Assembly: GCF_033547095.1 (NCBI RefSeq)
Contig: NZ_CP137852.1
Span: 4,551,001 to 4,615,000, forward strand
Direction: 5' to 3'
Origin: Sediminicoccus rosea
GTDB lineage: Bacteria > Pseudomonadota > Alphaproteobacteria > Acetobacterales > Acetobacteraceae
Length of the DNA: 64,000 bases
In this document: one piece after another, positions 9,237 to 17,009 of the stretch
How positions within the stretch are numbered: the stretch's first letter is position 1
Layout of the letters: every line of letters begins with the position of its first letter
Notes under the pieces: generated by a model
Databases searched by the model: none
Seen by the model: only the letters and a program-made list of their open reading frames with translations
What the model was told of the DNA's origin: nothing
Position numbers and translations under genes: made by a program

Positions 9237-10256
9237 TCAGACGATTTTCTTGCCCGTCATGTTCACTTTCGGCAGGAACGGCCGAATGATCTGCCTTGCC
9301 TTGTCCGAGAGATGCACACGATCTCCGATCACGCATGATTCAGTAAAAAGCGCGGCAGCGCGCATCAACTCGTCGCTATCCGCGCAGATGGCCCGGATGG
9401 GGGCCGGGTTCGCCAGGAAATTATAATATCCCTCGCTATAGGCGTATTTTGATTCGTGCCCGCGCTTGTGAAGTATCACCATCAATGAGCCGCGAAAATA
9501 GGCGATGTGGTGACACCCGCCGCCCTGCACGCTGAGAAAATAGAAGCACCTGCTGTATATCTTGTTCTTGAAGGTGTTGATGTCATCCTGGCCGCCACCG
9601 GCCACGTGCTCGGCGAACAGCGCGTCGAATGAAAGAACCTCGTGGTGCCGTTCAAGAACCTCGAGATCACCGAGATCCATCTGGCCATCCACATCCTGGC
9701 TGTAGGCGACGTTGCGCTGGCCAGCCCCATGCCGAATGTAGATGATCTGGAACTGGTGCTTCAGAGTGCTGAAGATCGTCTCCAGCGTGGCCGGGTCGAT
9801 GAAGTTGATCGGGCCGGAGTTCCATTCGCTGTTGAACTTGTTGTGAATGACAAGCAACGGGCGGTCACTTGCCGCAACCCTGGACTGAAGCGGCAGCGCC
9901 GCGAATTTCCTGCGGAGGTCCGGGTAGATATGGAAGGCGCAGGGGCCGAACCGCCCAAGCGTATGTTCATCCTTGGCGGGAAGACAGGGCAACCGGTTCT
10001 TCGGCTGGCGCGCGACACGGACGCCACTCTGCTCGACGACCTCCAGCGCTTTCAGGTCGTCATAAAAGCATTTCATCCCCCGATACGTGATGATACGCCG
10101 GCTGCCGAGCAATCCAGTCCGCGACAGCCAATTGACGAAGGGCAGGAACAGGATGAGCTCGGCCCCAAACTCACCCTTGTACTCTAGCGTATCCGGGATA
10201 CTCGCAACGTAATCGAGCACTTTATTCGAGGATCCGCCCTGACCATCCTGCAACAT
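9237..10256 (-). CDS. Unrecognised protein of the glycan island
   Basis: 339 residues, not assigned to a family. Alternating hydrophobic strands (RPLLVIHNKFNSEW near 133, FQIIYIRHGAG near 171, CFYFLSVQGGG near 243, SLMVILHKRG near 262) suggest a Rossmann-like, possibly GT-B-type C-terminal half. No signal peptide, membrane segment or metal motif is evident. It is the first gene of a two-gene leftward operon with the pyruvyl-transferase-like gene, and its base composition is lower in GC than the housekeeping genes. A glycosyltransferase or glycan-modifying role is inference from position only. Confidence 0.55.
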   Translation of the reverse strand: MLQDGQGGSSNKVLDYVASIPDTLEYKGEFGAELILFLPFVNWLSRTGLLGSRRIITYRGMKCFYDDLKALEVVEQSGVRVARQPKNRLPCLPAKDEHTLGRFGPCAFHIYPDLRRKFAALPLQSRVAASDRPLLVIHNKFNSEWNSGPINFIDPATLETIFSTLKHQFQIIYIRHGAGQRNVAYSQDVDGQMDLGDLEVLERHHEVLSFDALFAEHVAGGGQDDINTFKNKIYSRCFYFLSVQGGGCHHIAYFRGSLMVILHKRGHESKYAYSEGYYNFLANPAPIRAICADSDELMRAAALFTESCVIGDRVHLSDKARQIIRPFLPKVNMTGKKIV

Positions 10257-10437
10257 GGTTGCTATATCCCGCCAACCGCGCCGAAAGCTAGATCTTTGCC
10301 ATCCGCATCAAGCAAAGGACACAGTTTTCCGACCACTTGTATGAAAACATAGAATTATTAGTTAGCAGAAATCTTTTTTGTTGGCAAATAAAATTGCCCG
10401 CTCAGGCTCGCCTTACCCCAGATGGAAGCTGGACGCG

Positions 10438-10467
10438 CGGATGGCGGCGCCGCCGCCGCGCCATCCG
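10438..10467 (-). terminator. Hairpin after the SDR gene
   Basis: Nine-bp perfect arms (CGGATGGCG / CGCCATCCG) enclose a 12-nt GC-rich loop, about 15 bp beyond the stop of the leftward operon ending at 10483. No T-run follows, so it may be a Rho-dependent or purely structural end. The rest of the gap (10257-10482) is AT-rich near 10330-10395 and probably carries the promoter of the leftward gene starting at 10256. Confidence 0.45.
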
Positions 10468-10482
10468 AGGGCGGCACTCACG

Positions 10483-11319
10483 TCACGGCGTCTTCAGCGT
10501 CAGCCCGCCATCCACCACAATCTCCGCCCCCGTCACGTATTTCGCCTCGTCGGAGGCGAGGTAGAGCGCGGCATAGGCCACGTCCCAGGCATCGCCCATG
10601 CGGCCCATCGGCGGCTGTGCGTTGCGCCGCGCGACGATGGCCGAGACATCGCCCCCGCTTCGCTGGCCGGCGAGGCGCGCCTCCACCAGCGGCGTGTGCA
10701 TCAGCCCCGGGATCACCACGTTGCAGCGGATGCCCTGGGGCGCATAGCGCACCGCGATCATCCGCGAGAGCGCCATGACGCCCGATTTGGACGCCGCATA
10801 GGCCATCAGGTCCGGCCCGATGTTCCGCAGCGCCGCGACGGAGGAGAGATTCACGATCGCGCCGCCACCCTGCTGCACCATGACCGGGAGCACCGCGCGC
10901 GTGCTGAGATGCACGTAGTGCAGGTTGTGGTGGAATTGCTTGTGCCAGACCTCGGGCGACATCTCCTCGGGGCCGCCGGGCACGCTGCCGCCCACATTGT
11001 TCACCAGGATGTCGATGCGCCCGAAGGCGGCCAGGGTCGCGGCCACGATGCGGGCGATCTCGTTCTCCTGCGTCACGTCGGCGCTCAGCGCCACGGCCTG
11101 GCCGCCCTCGGCCGCGATCAGCGCCGTCGTCTCCTCGGCGGCCGCGAGGTTGAGGTCCACGCAGGCCACCTGCGCGCCCTCCCGCGCGAAGAGGATCGCC
11201 ATGGCGCGGCCATTGCCGATCCCCTCGCCGACCGAACCGGCGCCCAGCAGCAGCACGCGCTTGCCAGCAAGGCGCGGCGCGCCCCGCGGCGGCAGGCCCT
11301 GCACGGAAGCGACACTCAT
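10483..11319 (-). CDS. Short-chain dehydrogenase/reductase (SDR)
   Basis: 278 residues, classical SDR oxidoreductase. A Gly-rich nucleotide loop LLGAGSVGEGIG lies near residue 23, a variant with an inserted residue relative to T-G-x-x-x-G-x-G. NNVGG near 107, catalytic Ser in NLSSVAA and the Y-x-x-x-K pair in YAASKSG follow, with the usual C-terminal VVDGGL. Start chosen at ATG 11319 because it overlaps the stop of the upstream tctC by 4 bp (ATGA), the coupling used repeatedly here. Last gene of the epimerase-TctC-SDR operon, so it likely oxidises or reduces the compound delivered by that binding protein; substrate not deducible. Confidence 0.85.
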   Translation of the reverse strand: MSVASVQGLPPRGAPRLAGKRVLLLGAGSVGEGIGNGRAMAILFAREGAQVACVDLNLAAAEETTALIAAEGGQAVALSADVTQENEIARIVAATLAAFGRIDILVNNVGGSVPGGPEEMSPEVWHKQFHHNLHYVHLSTRAVLPVMVQQGGGAIVNLSSVAALRNIGPDLMAYAASKSGVMALSRMIAVRYAPQGIRCNVVIPGLMHTPLVEARLAGQRSGGDVSAIVARRNAQPPMGRMGDAWDVAYAALYLASDEAKYVTGAEIVVDGGLTLKTP

Positions 11320-12269
11320 CGCTGCGCCCAGGGCGTGGTCTGCCACAGCGCGCGATAGCGCCGCTCATCCTCGCGCAAGCGGGCGAACCAGGCCTCACCC
11401 GATTCATGGCGCACCAGCAGCGAGCGCGCCTCGATCGCGCGGATGAATTCAGGGTCCTTCGCGATGTCGTCCGTCGCCTCGCGGAAGCGCGAGACGATGT
11501 GCGCGGGCGTGCCGACCGGCATGACCAGGCCGCGCTCGGAGGCCATGGTCACGTCGATGCCCTTCTCCTTAATGGTCGGCAGGTCGGGCGCGAAGCGGCT
11601 GCGCGCATTGGCGGCCACCGCCAGCAGGCGCATGCCCTCGTTGTTCGTCAGGACATAGCCGAGGTTCAGCCCGGTGGAGACGATCTGCTTGCCGAGGATG
11701 GCGGTACGGATCTGCGGATCGCCCTGGAAGGCCACATGGTTGAAGCGCAACCCCGTCGCCTGCTGGATCAGCACCATCAGCAGATGGTCATCCGTGCCGA
11801 TGCCGGGCGAGCCGAAGGTGATGCCGCCCGGATCGCGCCGCGCCGCGGCGAAGAGGTCCTCCAGCGTGCGATAGGGGCTGTCGGCGGCGACCGAGATGGC
11901 CGAGGGGTCGCCCACCAGGTTGCCGATGGGCGCGAAGTCATCGAGCTTGAACTGCGCCGTCCGCTCGATGGGGATGGTGAGCAGCCCCGGCATGTTGGTG
12001 GTGCCGATCACCGTGCCGTCGGTGCGCCCGCGCGCGATGGCGGCCAGCGCCACCTCGCCCCCCGCGCCAGGGCGGTTCACGACGACGACATTGCCGCCGA
12101 TGCGCGGCTCCAGGAAGCGGGCGTAGAGCCGGGCATCCACGTCGGTGGCGCCACCGGCGACGAAGCCCACGATGATCTCGATCGGCCGGTCCGGCCGCCA
12201 GGATTGCGCCAAAGCCGGGGTGGCGAGCAGCGCCGGGGTGGCGCCAAGCAGCGTGCGACGATGCATCAT
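11316..12269 (-). CDS. TctC/Bug-family periplasmic binding protein
   Basis: 317 residues. Signal peptide at 1-21 (RRTLLGATPALLATPALAQ), then the Bug-family pattern: RPIEIIVGFVAGGATD (first ligand loop), VVVNRPGAGG near 65 (second loop), and a DLPTIKEKG segment near 235. These proteins bind carboxylates in the periplasm for tripartite tricarboxylate transporters, yet no TctA/TctB gene is near. Start set at ATG 12269, which overlaps the epimerase stop by 4 bp; a longer frame to 12290 lies inside that gene. Middle gene of a three-gene translationally coupled operon. Confidence 0.9.
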   Translation of the reverse strand: MMHRRTLLGATPALLATPALAQSWRPDRPIEIIVGFVAGGATDVDARLYARFLEPRIGGNVVVVNRPGAGGEVALAAIARGRTDGTVIGTTNMPGLLTIPIERTAQFKLDDFAPIGNLVGDPSAISVAADSPYRTLEDLFAAARRDPGGITFGSPGIGTDDHLLMVLIQQATGLRFNHVAFQGDPQIRTAILGKQIVSTGLNLGYVLTNNEGMRLLAVAANARSRFAPDLPTIKEKGIDVTMASERGLVMPVGTPAHIVSRFREATDDIAKDPEFIRAIEARSLLVRHESGEAWFARLREDERRYRALWQTTPWAQR

Positions 12270-13267
12270 GCGTTTCCTTCCTTGAGCCACTTGATGAGGC
12301 GCGAGAGGCCTTCGCGCATATCCACCTCCGGCCTCCAGCCGATCGCGGAAAAGGCCTTCTCATGCGCGATGCGGAAGGCACCGCCTGAGGTCAGTCGCAC
12401 CTTGCCCGCGGTCTCGCCCACGAAGCTCGGCGCTGGCCCGCCGCCGGCGAGTTCCGTGACCAGCTCGACCAGCTGCCGCGTCGTCACCGGCGCGGGGCCG
12501 GAGCAGTTCACCGCGACATTGCTCGCCGCGCTCTCGAAGGCCATGCGGTTGGCGCGCGCGAGGTCCCCGACATAGACGAAATGCTTGGTCTCGCTGCCAT
12601 CGCCGAAGATCTCGGGCGGTTCACCGCGCGAGAGCTTCTCCAGCGTCTCGATGATGTAGAGCGCATTGGCCGCACGGTGGTGCTGCCGCTCACCATAGAC
12701 GGTGGAATAGCGCAGCACGACATGCGGCAGGCCGCGCTTGGCCGTGTAGGTGCGGCAGAGCTGCTCGCCGATGATCTTGGTCGCGCCATAGATGATGGCG
12801 GCCGGCGGCGCGCCCTCGCTGTAGAAGGGCGTGCCCTCCACCAGGTCGCCCTTGATGCCCGGACCATAGCCATAGACCGCGTTGGAGGAGGCGAAGACCA
12901 CCTTCCTCACGCCGCGCGCGACGCTGGCCTCCAGCGCGTTCTGCACGCCGCGGATGTTCACATCGAGGCCGCCCCAGGGGTCGCGGTCCATGTTCAGGGT
13001 CATGTAGGCCGCCAGCAGCAACGCGCCATCCGCGCCCTCCAGCGCGGCCAGCAGGTCGCTCATGCGCATCACGTCGCCACGGATGATCTTGAGGCGCGGA
13101 TGGTCCTTCAGATGGGCCACGGCGCTTTCCGCGCCCATCGAGAAATTGTCGAAGAGGCGAACCTCGGCGGCGCCCGCATCGAGCAGTTCCCCCGCCGTTG
13201 CGGAACCGACCAGGCTGCCGCCGCCGATGATGACAAAACGCGATCCGGCAATGGGGACGGACGCCAT
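12266..13267 (-). CDS. NAD-dependent epimerase/dehydratase (extended SDR)
   Basis: 333 residues. Rossmann loop IIGGGSLVGSATAG near residue 14, an acidic residue after strand 2 (LFDNFS), catalytic ASSNAVYGYG near 127 and Y-x-x-x-K as YGATK near 161, then RYSTVYGERQ and HFVYVGDLARA, as in UDP-sugar 4-epimerases and sugar-acid dehydrogenases. GGAGGA lies 5 nt before ATG 13267, which fixes this start over a longer frame to 13351. Heads the operon with tctC and an SDR. In that setting a sugar-acid (uronate-type) dehydrogenase is as plausible as a nucleotide-sugar epimerase. Confidence 0.85.
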   Translation of the reverse strand: MASVPIAGSRFVIIGGGSLVGSATAGELLDAGAAEVRLFDNFSMGAESAVAHLKDHPRLKIIRGDVMRMSDLLAALEGADGALLLAAYMTLNMDRDPWGGLDVNIRGVQNALEASVARGVRKVVFASSNAVYGYGPGIKGDLVEGTPFYSEGAPPAAIIYGATKIIGEQLCRTYTAKRGLPHVVLRYSTVYGERQHHRAANALYIIETLEKLSRGEPPEIFGDGSETKHFVYVGDLARANRMAFESAASNVAVNCSGPAPVTTRQLVELVTELAGGGPAPSFVGETAGKVRLTSGGAFRIAHEKAFSAIGWRPEVDMREGLSRLIKWLKEGNA

Positions 13268-13343
13268 GCTGTTCCTCCAGAAGTTTTCTTGGCGGGCAGC
13301 ATGCGGCGGCCCCCGGCCCAGGACAACCCGTCCGGGGCACAGA

Positions 13344-13385
13344 GCCGTCACGGGTGCAGGGCCGTCACCGTTGCAGGGCCGTCAG
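13344..13385. repeat. 17-bp tandem repeat, about 2.5 copies
   Basis: Two 17-bp units with three mismatch positions or fewer (each GCCGTCAC.G.TGCAGG) plus a third partial GCCGTCAG. The partial copy contains the stop codon of the DUF2125 gene. It lies in the 114-bp gap before the epimerase start. Probably slippage; no function seen. Confidence 0.7.
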
Positions 13386-14338
13386 CGGCGCGGGGCGCCT
13401 GGCCATTCGACGGGCGGCAGGGTGGCGAGCGGAATGCGCGCCATGGTCAGGCGCCGGTTCCGCAGCTCGAGCGGCAATTCGACCCGCGGCGGCCCGCCCT
13501 CCGCCGGCACGCGGGCGCTGAGCAGCAGGCCCGCGCGCAGCGCGCCCACCATGTTGGGCGCGACCAGCCCGGCCTGCACCACGGCGTTCAGCCCTTCCTG
13601 CACGCCCACCAGCGTCAGGGTGCCCCGCCCCTCGGGCTGAAGCTGCGCATCGAGCGTGAGGGTGGCGCGGAGCTGCATCACCGCCTCGCCCATCCGTGCC
13701 TCGGCATGGCCGATGCTGAGCGCGCCGCCCGCCGCGCGCCACGCGGCGGCGCTGAGACCGGGCGGCTGGTTGAGCTTGCCGGTTACCTGGAAGCTGTCGA
13801 GCCGGGGCAGGCCGGCCGGCGCCAGCCCGGCCGCGCGAATGTCGAAATCCGTCCCGAACAGATTGAGCGCCAGGCTCTGCACCGCGAGCTCATCGCCCAG
13901 GCGCAGCCCATCGCCTTCCAGCGTGCCGCCCTGCCCATCCAGGCGCAGCCGCGCGACGAGCGAGCGGCTCTGCACCGGCATCGCGCCACGCGGCAGGATG
14001 AGCTGCTGCGCGCCGGTCAGCTCCAGCCGCAATTGCCGATGGTCCTGCGGAAACAGGCCGAGCGTGGCACCCGCCGATTGCCAGCCCACGCCATTGGGCG
14101 CGCGCACCGAGAGCTCGGAGAGGTTCAGCACGGCGCCGACCGGAAAGCCCGCGCGTTCGGGGGGGGCATGGCGCACCTGCCAGCCCTCGGCGCGGCGCGC
14201 CTCGGTCCAGCGGGCCAGCTCCACCTCCAGGCGGCTGGTCGCCTCCTGCCAGGTCCAATAGAGGCCGCCACCGGCCAGGATCAGGGCGAGGAGGAGGAAC
14301 GCCCACCATTTTCTTGCCATGCCGGCAGGGTTAAACAT
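13382..14338 (-). CDS. DUF2125-family protein
   Basis: 318 residues. One N-terminal membrane segment (WWAFLLLALILAGGGLYW, residues about 10-28) anchors a long beta-rich domain facing the periplasm. The ATSRLEVELARWTEARRAEGW segment after the anchor and the PPERAGFPV motif near 60 are characteristic of DUF2125 proteins of alphaproteobacteria. Function of the family is not known. ATG at residue 7 (14320) is an alternative start. It is divergent from chaC, the two starts being about 30 bp apart. Confidence 0.75.
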   Translation of the reverse strand: MFNPAGMARKWWAFLLLALILAGGGLYWTWQEATSRLEVELARWTEARRAEGWQVRHAPPERAGFPVGAVLNLSELSVRAPNGVGWQSAGATLGLFPQDHRQLRLELTGAQQLILPRGAMPVQSRSLVARLRLDGQGGTLEGDGLRLGDELAVQSLALNLFGTDFDIRAAGLAPAGLPRLDSFQVTGKLNQPPGLSAAAWRAAGGALSIGHAEARMGEAVMQLRATLTLDAQLQPEGRGTLTLVGVQEGLNAVVQAGLVAPNMVGALRAGLLLSARVPAEGGPPRVELPLELRNRRLTMARIPLATLPPVEWPGAPRR

Positions 14339-14368
14339 CCCGACCGGTTTCGCAAAGGTTCAAGCGGA

Positions 14369-14923
14369 GTGCAGGATCTTCCCCTGGATGCCGACGGGCA
14401 TCTTTACGTCTTCGCCTATGGCTCGCTCATCTGGCGGCCGGGCTTCCCGCATCTGGGGCATGAGCCGGCGCTGCTGCGCGGCTATCACCGGCGCTTCTGC
14501 CTCTGGTCCCGGCATTATCGCGGCACGCCCGAGATGCCCGGCCTGGTGCTCGGGCTGGATCGCGGCGGCGCCTGCCGCGGGGTCGCCTTCCGCGTGGCCC
14601 GCGCCGAGGCGCCCGCCGTGCTGGACTACCTGGAATCGCGCGAAAATCCGAATGGCGAGAACGTCTATCACCGCCGCCTGCTGAAGCTGCGCCTCGCCTC
14701 CGGCCGCGCGGTGCAGGGCATCGCCTATGTCGCGGACCGCGCCCACCCGGCCTATTGCCGCCCCTGCGAGCAGAGCACGGCGGCCACCATCGCGCGCGGC
14801 GCGGGCAAGACCGGCACGAACCGGGAATATCTGGAAAACACGGCCCGGCAGCTCTCCGCCATGGGCCTCGCCGATCCGCGGCTGGAGCGGCTGGTGCGCC
14901 TGGTGATGGCAAGGTCTGATTAA
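14369..14923 (+). CDS. chaC: ChaC-type gamma-glutamylcyclotransferase
   Basis: 184 residues. The family opening YVFAYGSLIWRPGF near 13 gives the Y-G-S-L substrate-binding loop, followed by GYHRRFCLWS and GTPEMPGLVLGLD. The catalytic Glu lies in LESREN near 91, and a conserved AYVAD and Y-x-x-x-T-A segment end the domain. ChaC enzymes degrade glutathione to 5-oxoproline and Cys-Gly in the cytoplasm. The start is a GTG at 14369, set because the sequence to its left is the 5' end of the divergent DUF2125 gene; no ATG precedes the conserved region closely. Confidence 0.85.
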   Translation: MQDLPLDADGHLYVFAYGSLIWRPGFPHLGHEPALLRGYHRRFCLWSRHYRGTPEMPGLVLGLDRGGACRGVAFRVARAEAPAVLDYLESRENPNGENVYHRRLLKLRLASGRAVQGIAYVADRAHPAYCRPCEQSTAATIARGAGKTGTNREYLENTARQLSAMGLADPRLERLVRLVMARSD

Positions 14924-14961
14924 CCTTTCCGCCTGATCCTCCACCGACAGGAGGATCCACC

Positions 14962-15330
14962 ATGGCGGCCGACATGCAGGATGAGATCCGCGAGGCCCGG
15001 ATGCGCTGCGCGCGGCACCTCGCTGATCTTCACCGGCTGCACCTGGCCATCCTCGCCGAGGGGCGTGGCCTGAAGCGCTTCACCGCGGCCGGCAAGCCCA
15101 GCGCCGAGATCGAGGTCACCGCCGAATTGCTGGAGCAGTATCTGTCGGCCACCGATGCCTTCCTGGAAAACATGCGCGGCCGGATGGAGGCCCGCCTCGC
15201 CCTGCTTCGCCGGGGCGAGCCGCAAGTGAATGGCCGGCCCGAGGATGCACCGGGCCATGGCGGCTTCTGGCTCAGCTTCTCCCGGCTTTGCGCGGTGCTG
15301 CGGCGCGTCGCGCGCCGGGCGGAGACGTAG
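14962..15330 (+). CDS. Small conserved-looking hypothetical protein
   Basis: 122 residues; no family recognised. A strong AGGAGG 8 nt before ATG supports it. Residues 1-75 are charged helices (DEIREARMRCARHLADLHRL), followed by a basic, Arg-rich tail with one amphipathic segment (GFWLSFSRLCAVLRRV). No signal peptide. Downstream of chaC in the same direction by 38 bp. Function unknown. Confidence 0.6.
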   Translation: MAADMQDEIREARMRCARHLADLHRLHLAILAEGRGLKRFTAAGKPSAEIEVTAELLEQYLSATDAFLENMRGRMEARLALLRRGEPQVNGRPEDAPGHGGFWLSFSRLCAVLRRVARRAET

Positions 15331-15360
15331 CGCTTGCGGCTGAGGCCCAGGAGGCCGTAA

Positions 15361-15380
15361 CCCTGGCGCAAAGCCCAGGG
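15361..15380 (+). promoter_or_regulatory. Hairpin overlapping the ribosome site of the decarboxylase gene
   Basis: CCCTGG and CCAGGG pair around an 8-nt spacer that can pair further (GC/GC with a bulged C). The right arm runs into the GGGGGA ribosome site that serves the ATG at 15390. It may merely end the preceding gene or may partly mask the ribosome site. Confidence 0.4.
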
Positions 15381-15389
15381 GGAAGCAGA

Positions 15390-17009
15390 ATGCCGCATGG
15401 CCCGATGGAGACCGGCGTCGTTACCGTGCGCGAGGCGACTTTCGCGCTGATGCGCGAACTCGGCATGACCACGGTCTTCGGCAATCCGGGCTCGACCGAG
15501 TTGCCCTTCCTCGACCGCTGGCCGGACGACTTCACCTATGTGCTGGGGCTGCAGGAATCCGTGGTGGTCGGCATGGCGGATGGCTATGCGCGCGCCACCG
15601 GCCGTGCCGCCTTCTGCAACCTGCATTCGGCGGTGGGCGTGGGGCATGCGGCGGGCAACATCTTCACCGCCTTCCGCAACCAGGCGCCGCTGGTCATCAC
15701 GGTCGGCCAGCAGGCGCGCTCGCTCCTGCCCGGCAACCCCTTCCTGGGAGCGACCGAGGCGGCGAACTTCCCGCGCCCTTATGTGAAATGGAGCATCGAA
15801 CCGGCGCGGGCCGAGGATGTGCCGGCCGCCATCGCCCATGCCCACCGCATCGCCATGCAGCGCCCCTGGGGGCCAACGCTGGTGAGCATCCCGATGGATG
15901 ACTGGGGCGTGCTGACGCGCCCCGTACCGGCGCGCTTGGTCAGCGTGGATGTGGCACCGGACCCCGCCTTGCTCGACCGCCTGGCGGCGGCGCTGGCAAA
16001 GGCCGAGCGGCCGGTCTTCGTCGTCGGGCCCGAGGTGGACCAGGAAGGCGCCGGCCCCGCCCTGCTGGCGCTGGCCGAGCACGCGCGCGCGCCGATCCTG
16101 ACGAGCCCCTTCGCCAGCCGCGTCGCCTGCCTGGAGGATCATCCGCTCTTCCAGGGCTTCCTGGCCGCCGCGCCCAATGCGGTGGCAGCGGGGCTCGCCG
16201 GGCATGATCTCATCCTCGTGATCGGCGCGCCCGCCTTCACCTTCCATGTCGCGGGCGAATGCGCGGTGTTCCATGATGGCACGCCGATCTTCCAGCTCAC
16301 CTCGGATGGCGAGGCGGCGGCGGCCGCCGCCTCCGGCACCGCCATCCTGGGCAGCATGCGCCTCGCGCTGCCAGCGCTGCGGGAGCGCCTGCCGGAGACG
16401 CGGCGCGCGGCGCCCGCCCCGCGCGTACCGGCGCCCCCACCTGCGGCCGCCCTGCCCCTGCCGGCGGAATACCTCTTCGCCGCGCTGCGCGCCGCCATGC
16501 CGCAGGAGGCGATCCTGGTGGAGGAAGCGCCCTCGCACCGGCCCGCGCTGCAGAGGCACCTGCCCGTCACGCGCTGGGGCGGCTTCTACACCATGGCCTC
16601 GGGCGGCCTGGGGTATTCGCTCCCCGCCGCGGTCGGCGTCGCCATGGCGAACCCGGGCACGCGCGTGGTCGCGGTCATCGGTGACGGCTCGATGATGTAT
16701 TCCATCCAGGCGATCTGGAACGCGGTGCAGGCACGGCTGCCGCTGACCATCATCGTCGTGAACAATGCGGGCTATGGCGCGATGCGCAGCTTCTCCCGCG
16801 TGCTGGGGGTGGAGGGCGCGCCGGGGATCGAGCTGCCGGGCCTCGATTTCGTGAGCCTCGCCGCAGGCCAGGGCTGCCCGGCCCAGCGCGTCGAGACGGC
16901 CGAGGCGCTGCATGCGGGCCTCAACGCCGCCTTCGCGGCCGAGGGACCGATGCTGCTCGACGTCGTCGTGGATCACGCCATCCCCCACCTCTACCACAAG
17001 GCCAAGTAG
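15390..17009 (+). CDS. mdlC: Benzoylformate decarboxylase-type ThDP enzyme
   Basis: 539 residues, close in layout to Pseudomonas benzoylformate decarboxylase (528 aa). The catalytic set is complete with a constant offset: Ser35 in GNPGSTELPF (Ser26), Glu56 in LQESVVVG (Glu47, activates ThDP), His79 in CNLHSAVG (His70) and His286 in APAFTFHVAG (His281). The ThDP/Mg motif is GDGSMMYSIQ ... NN near 425-455. The enzyme should decarboxylate an aromatic or branched 2-oxo acid to an aldehyde. Start at ATG 15390 with GGGGGA 7 nt upstream; the longer frame from 15288 overlaps the previous gene. A TctC gene follows with no gap, suggesting uptake of the acid precursor. The exact substrate is not proven by sequence. 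Confidence 0.85.
   Translation: MPHGPMETGVVTVREATFALMRELGMTTVFGNPGSTELPFLDRWPDDFTYVLGLQESVVVGMADGYARATGRAAFCNLHSAVGVGHAAGNIFTAFRNQAPLVITVGQQARSLLPGNPFLGATEAANFPRPYVKWSIEPARAEDVPAAIAHAHRIAMQRPWGPTLVSIPMDDWGVLTRPVPARLVSVDVAPDPALLDRLAAALAKAERPVFVVGPEVDQEGAGPALLALAEHARAPILTSPFASRVACLEDHPLFQGFLAAAPNAVAAGLAGHDLILVIGAPAFTFHVAGECAVFHDGTPIFQLTSDGEAAAAAASGTAILGSMRLALPALRERLPETRRAAPAPRVPAPPPAAALPLPAEYLFAALRAAMPQEAILVEEAPSHRPALQRHLPVTRWGGFYTMASGGLGYSLPAAVGVAMANPGTRVVAVIGDGSMMYSIQAIWNAVQARLPLTIIVVNNAGYGAMRSFSRVLGVEGAPGIELPGLDFVSLAAGQGCPAQRVETAEALHAGLNAAFAAEGPMLLDVVVDHAIPHLYHKAK

Noticed and set aside
10337-10564. 75-codon plus-strand frame
   Set aside because: Runs into the antisense of the SDR gene and has no domain.
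12581-14368. Plus-strand extension in front of chaC giving a 780-residue frame
   Set aside because: The extension is antisense to the epimerase and DUF2125 genes; only the last 184 residues match ChaC.
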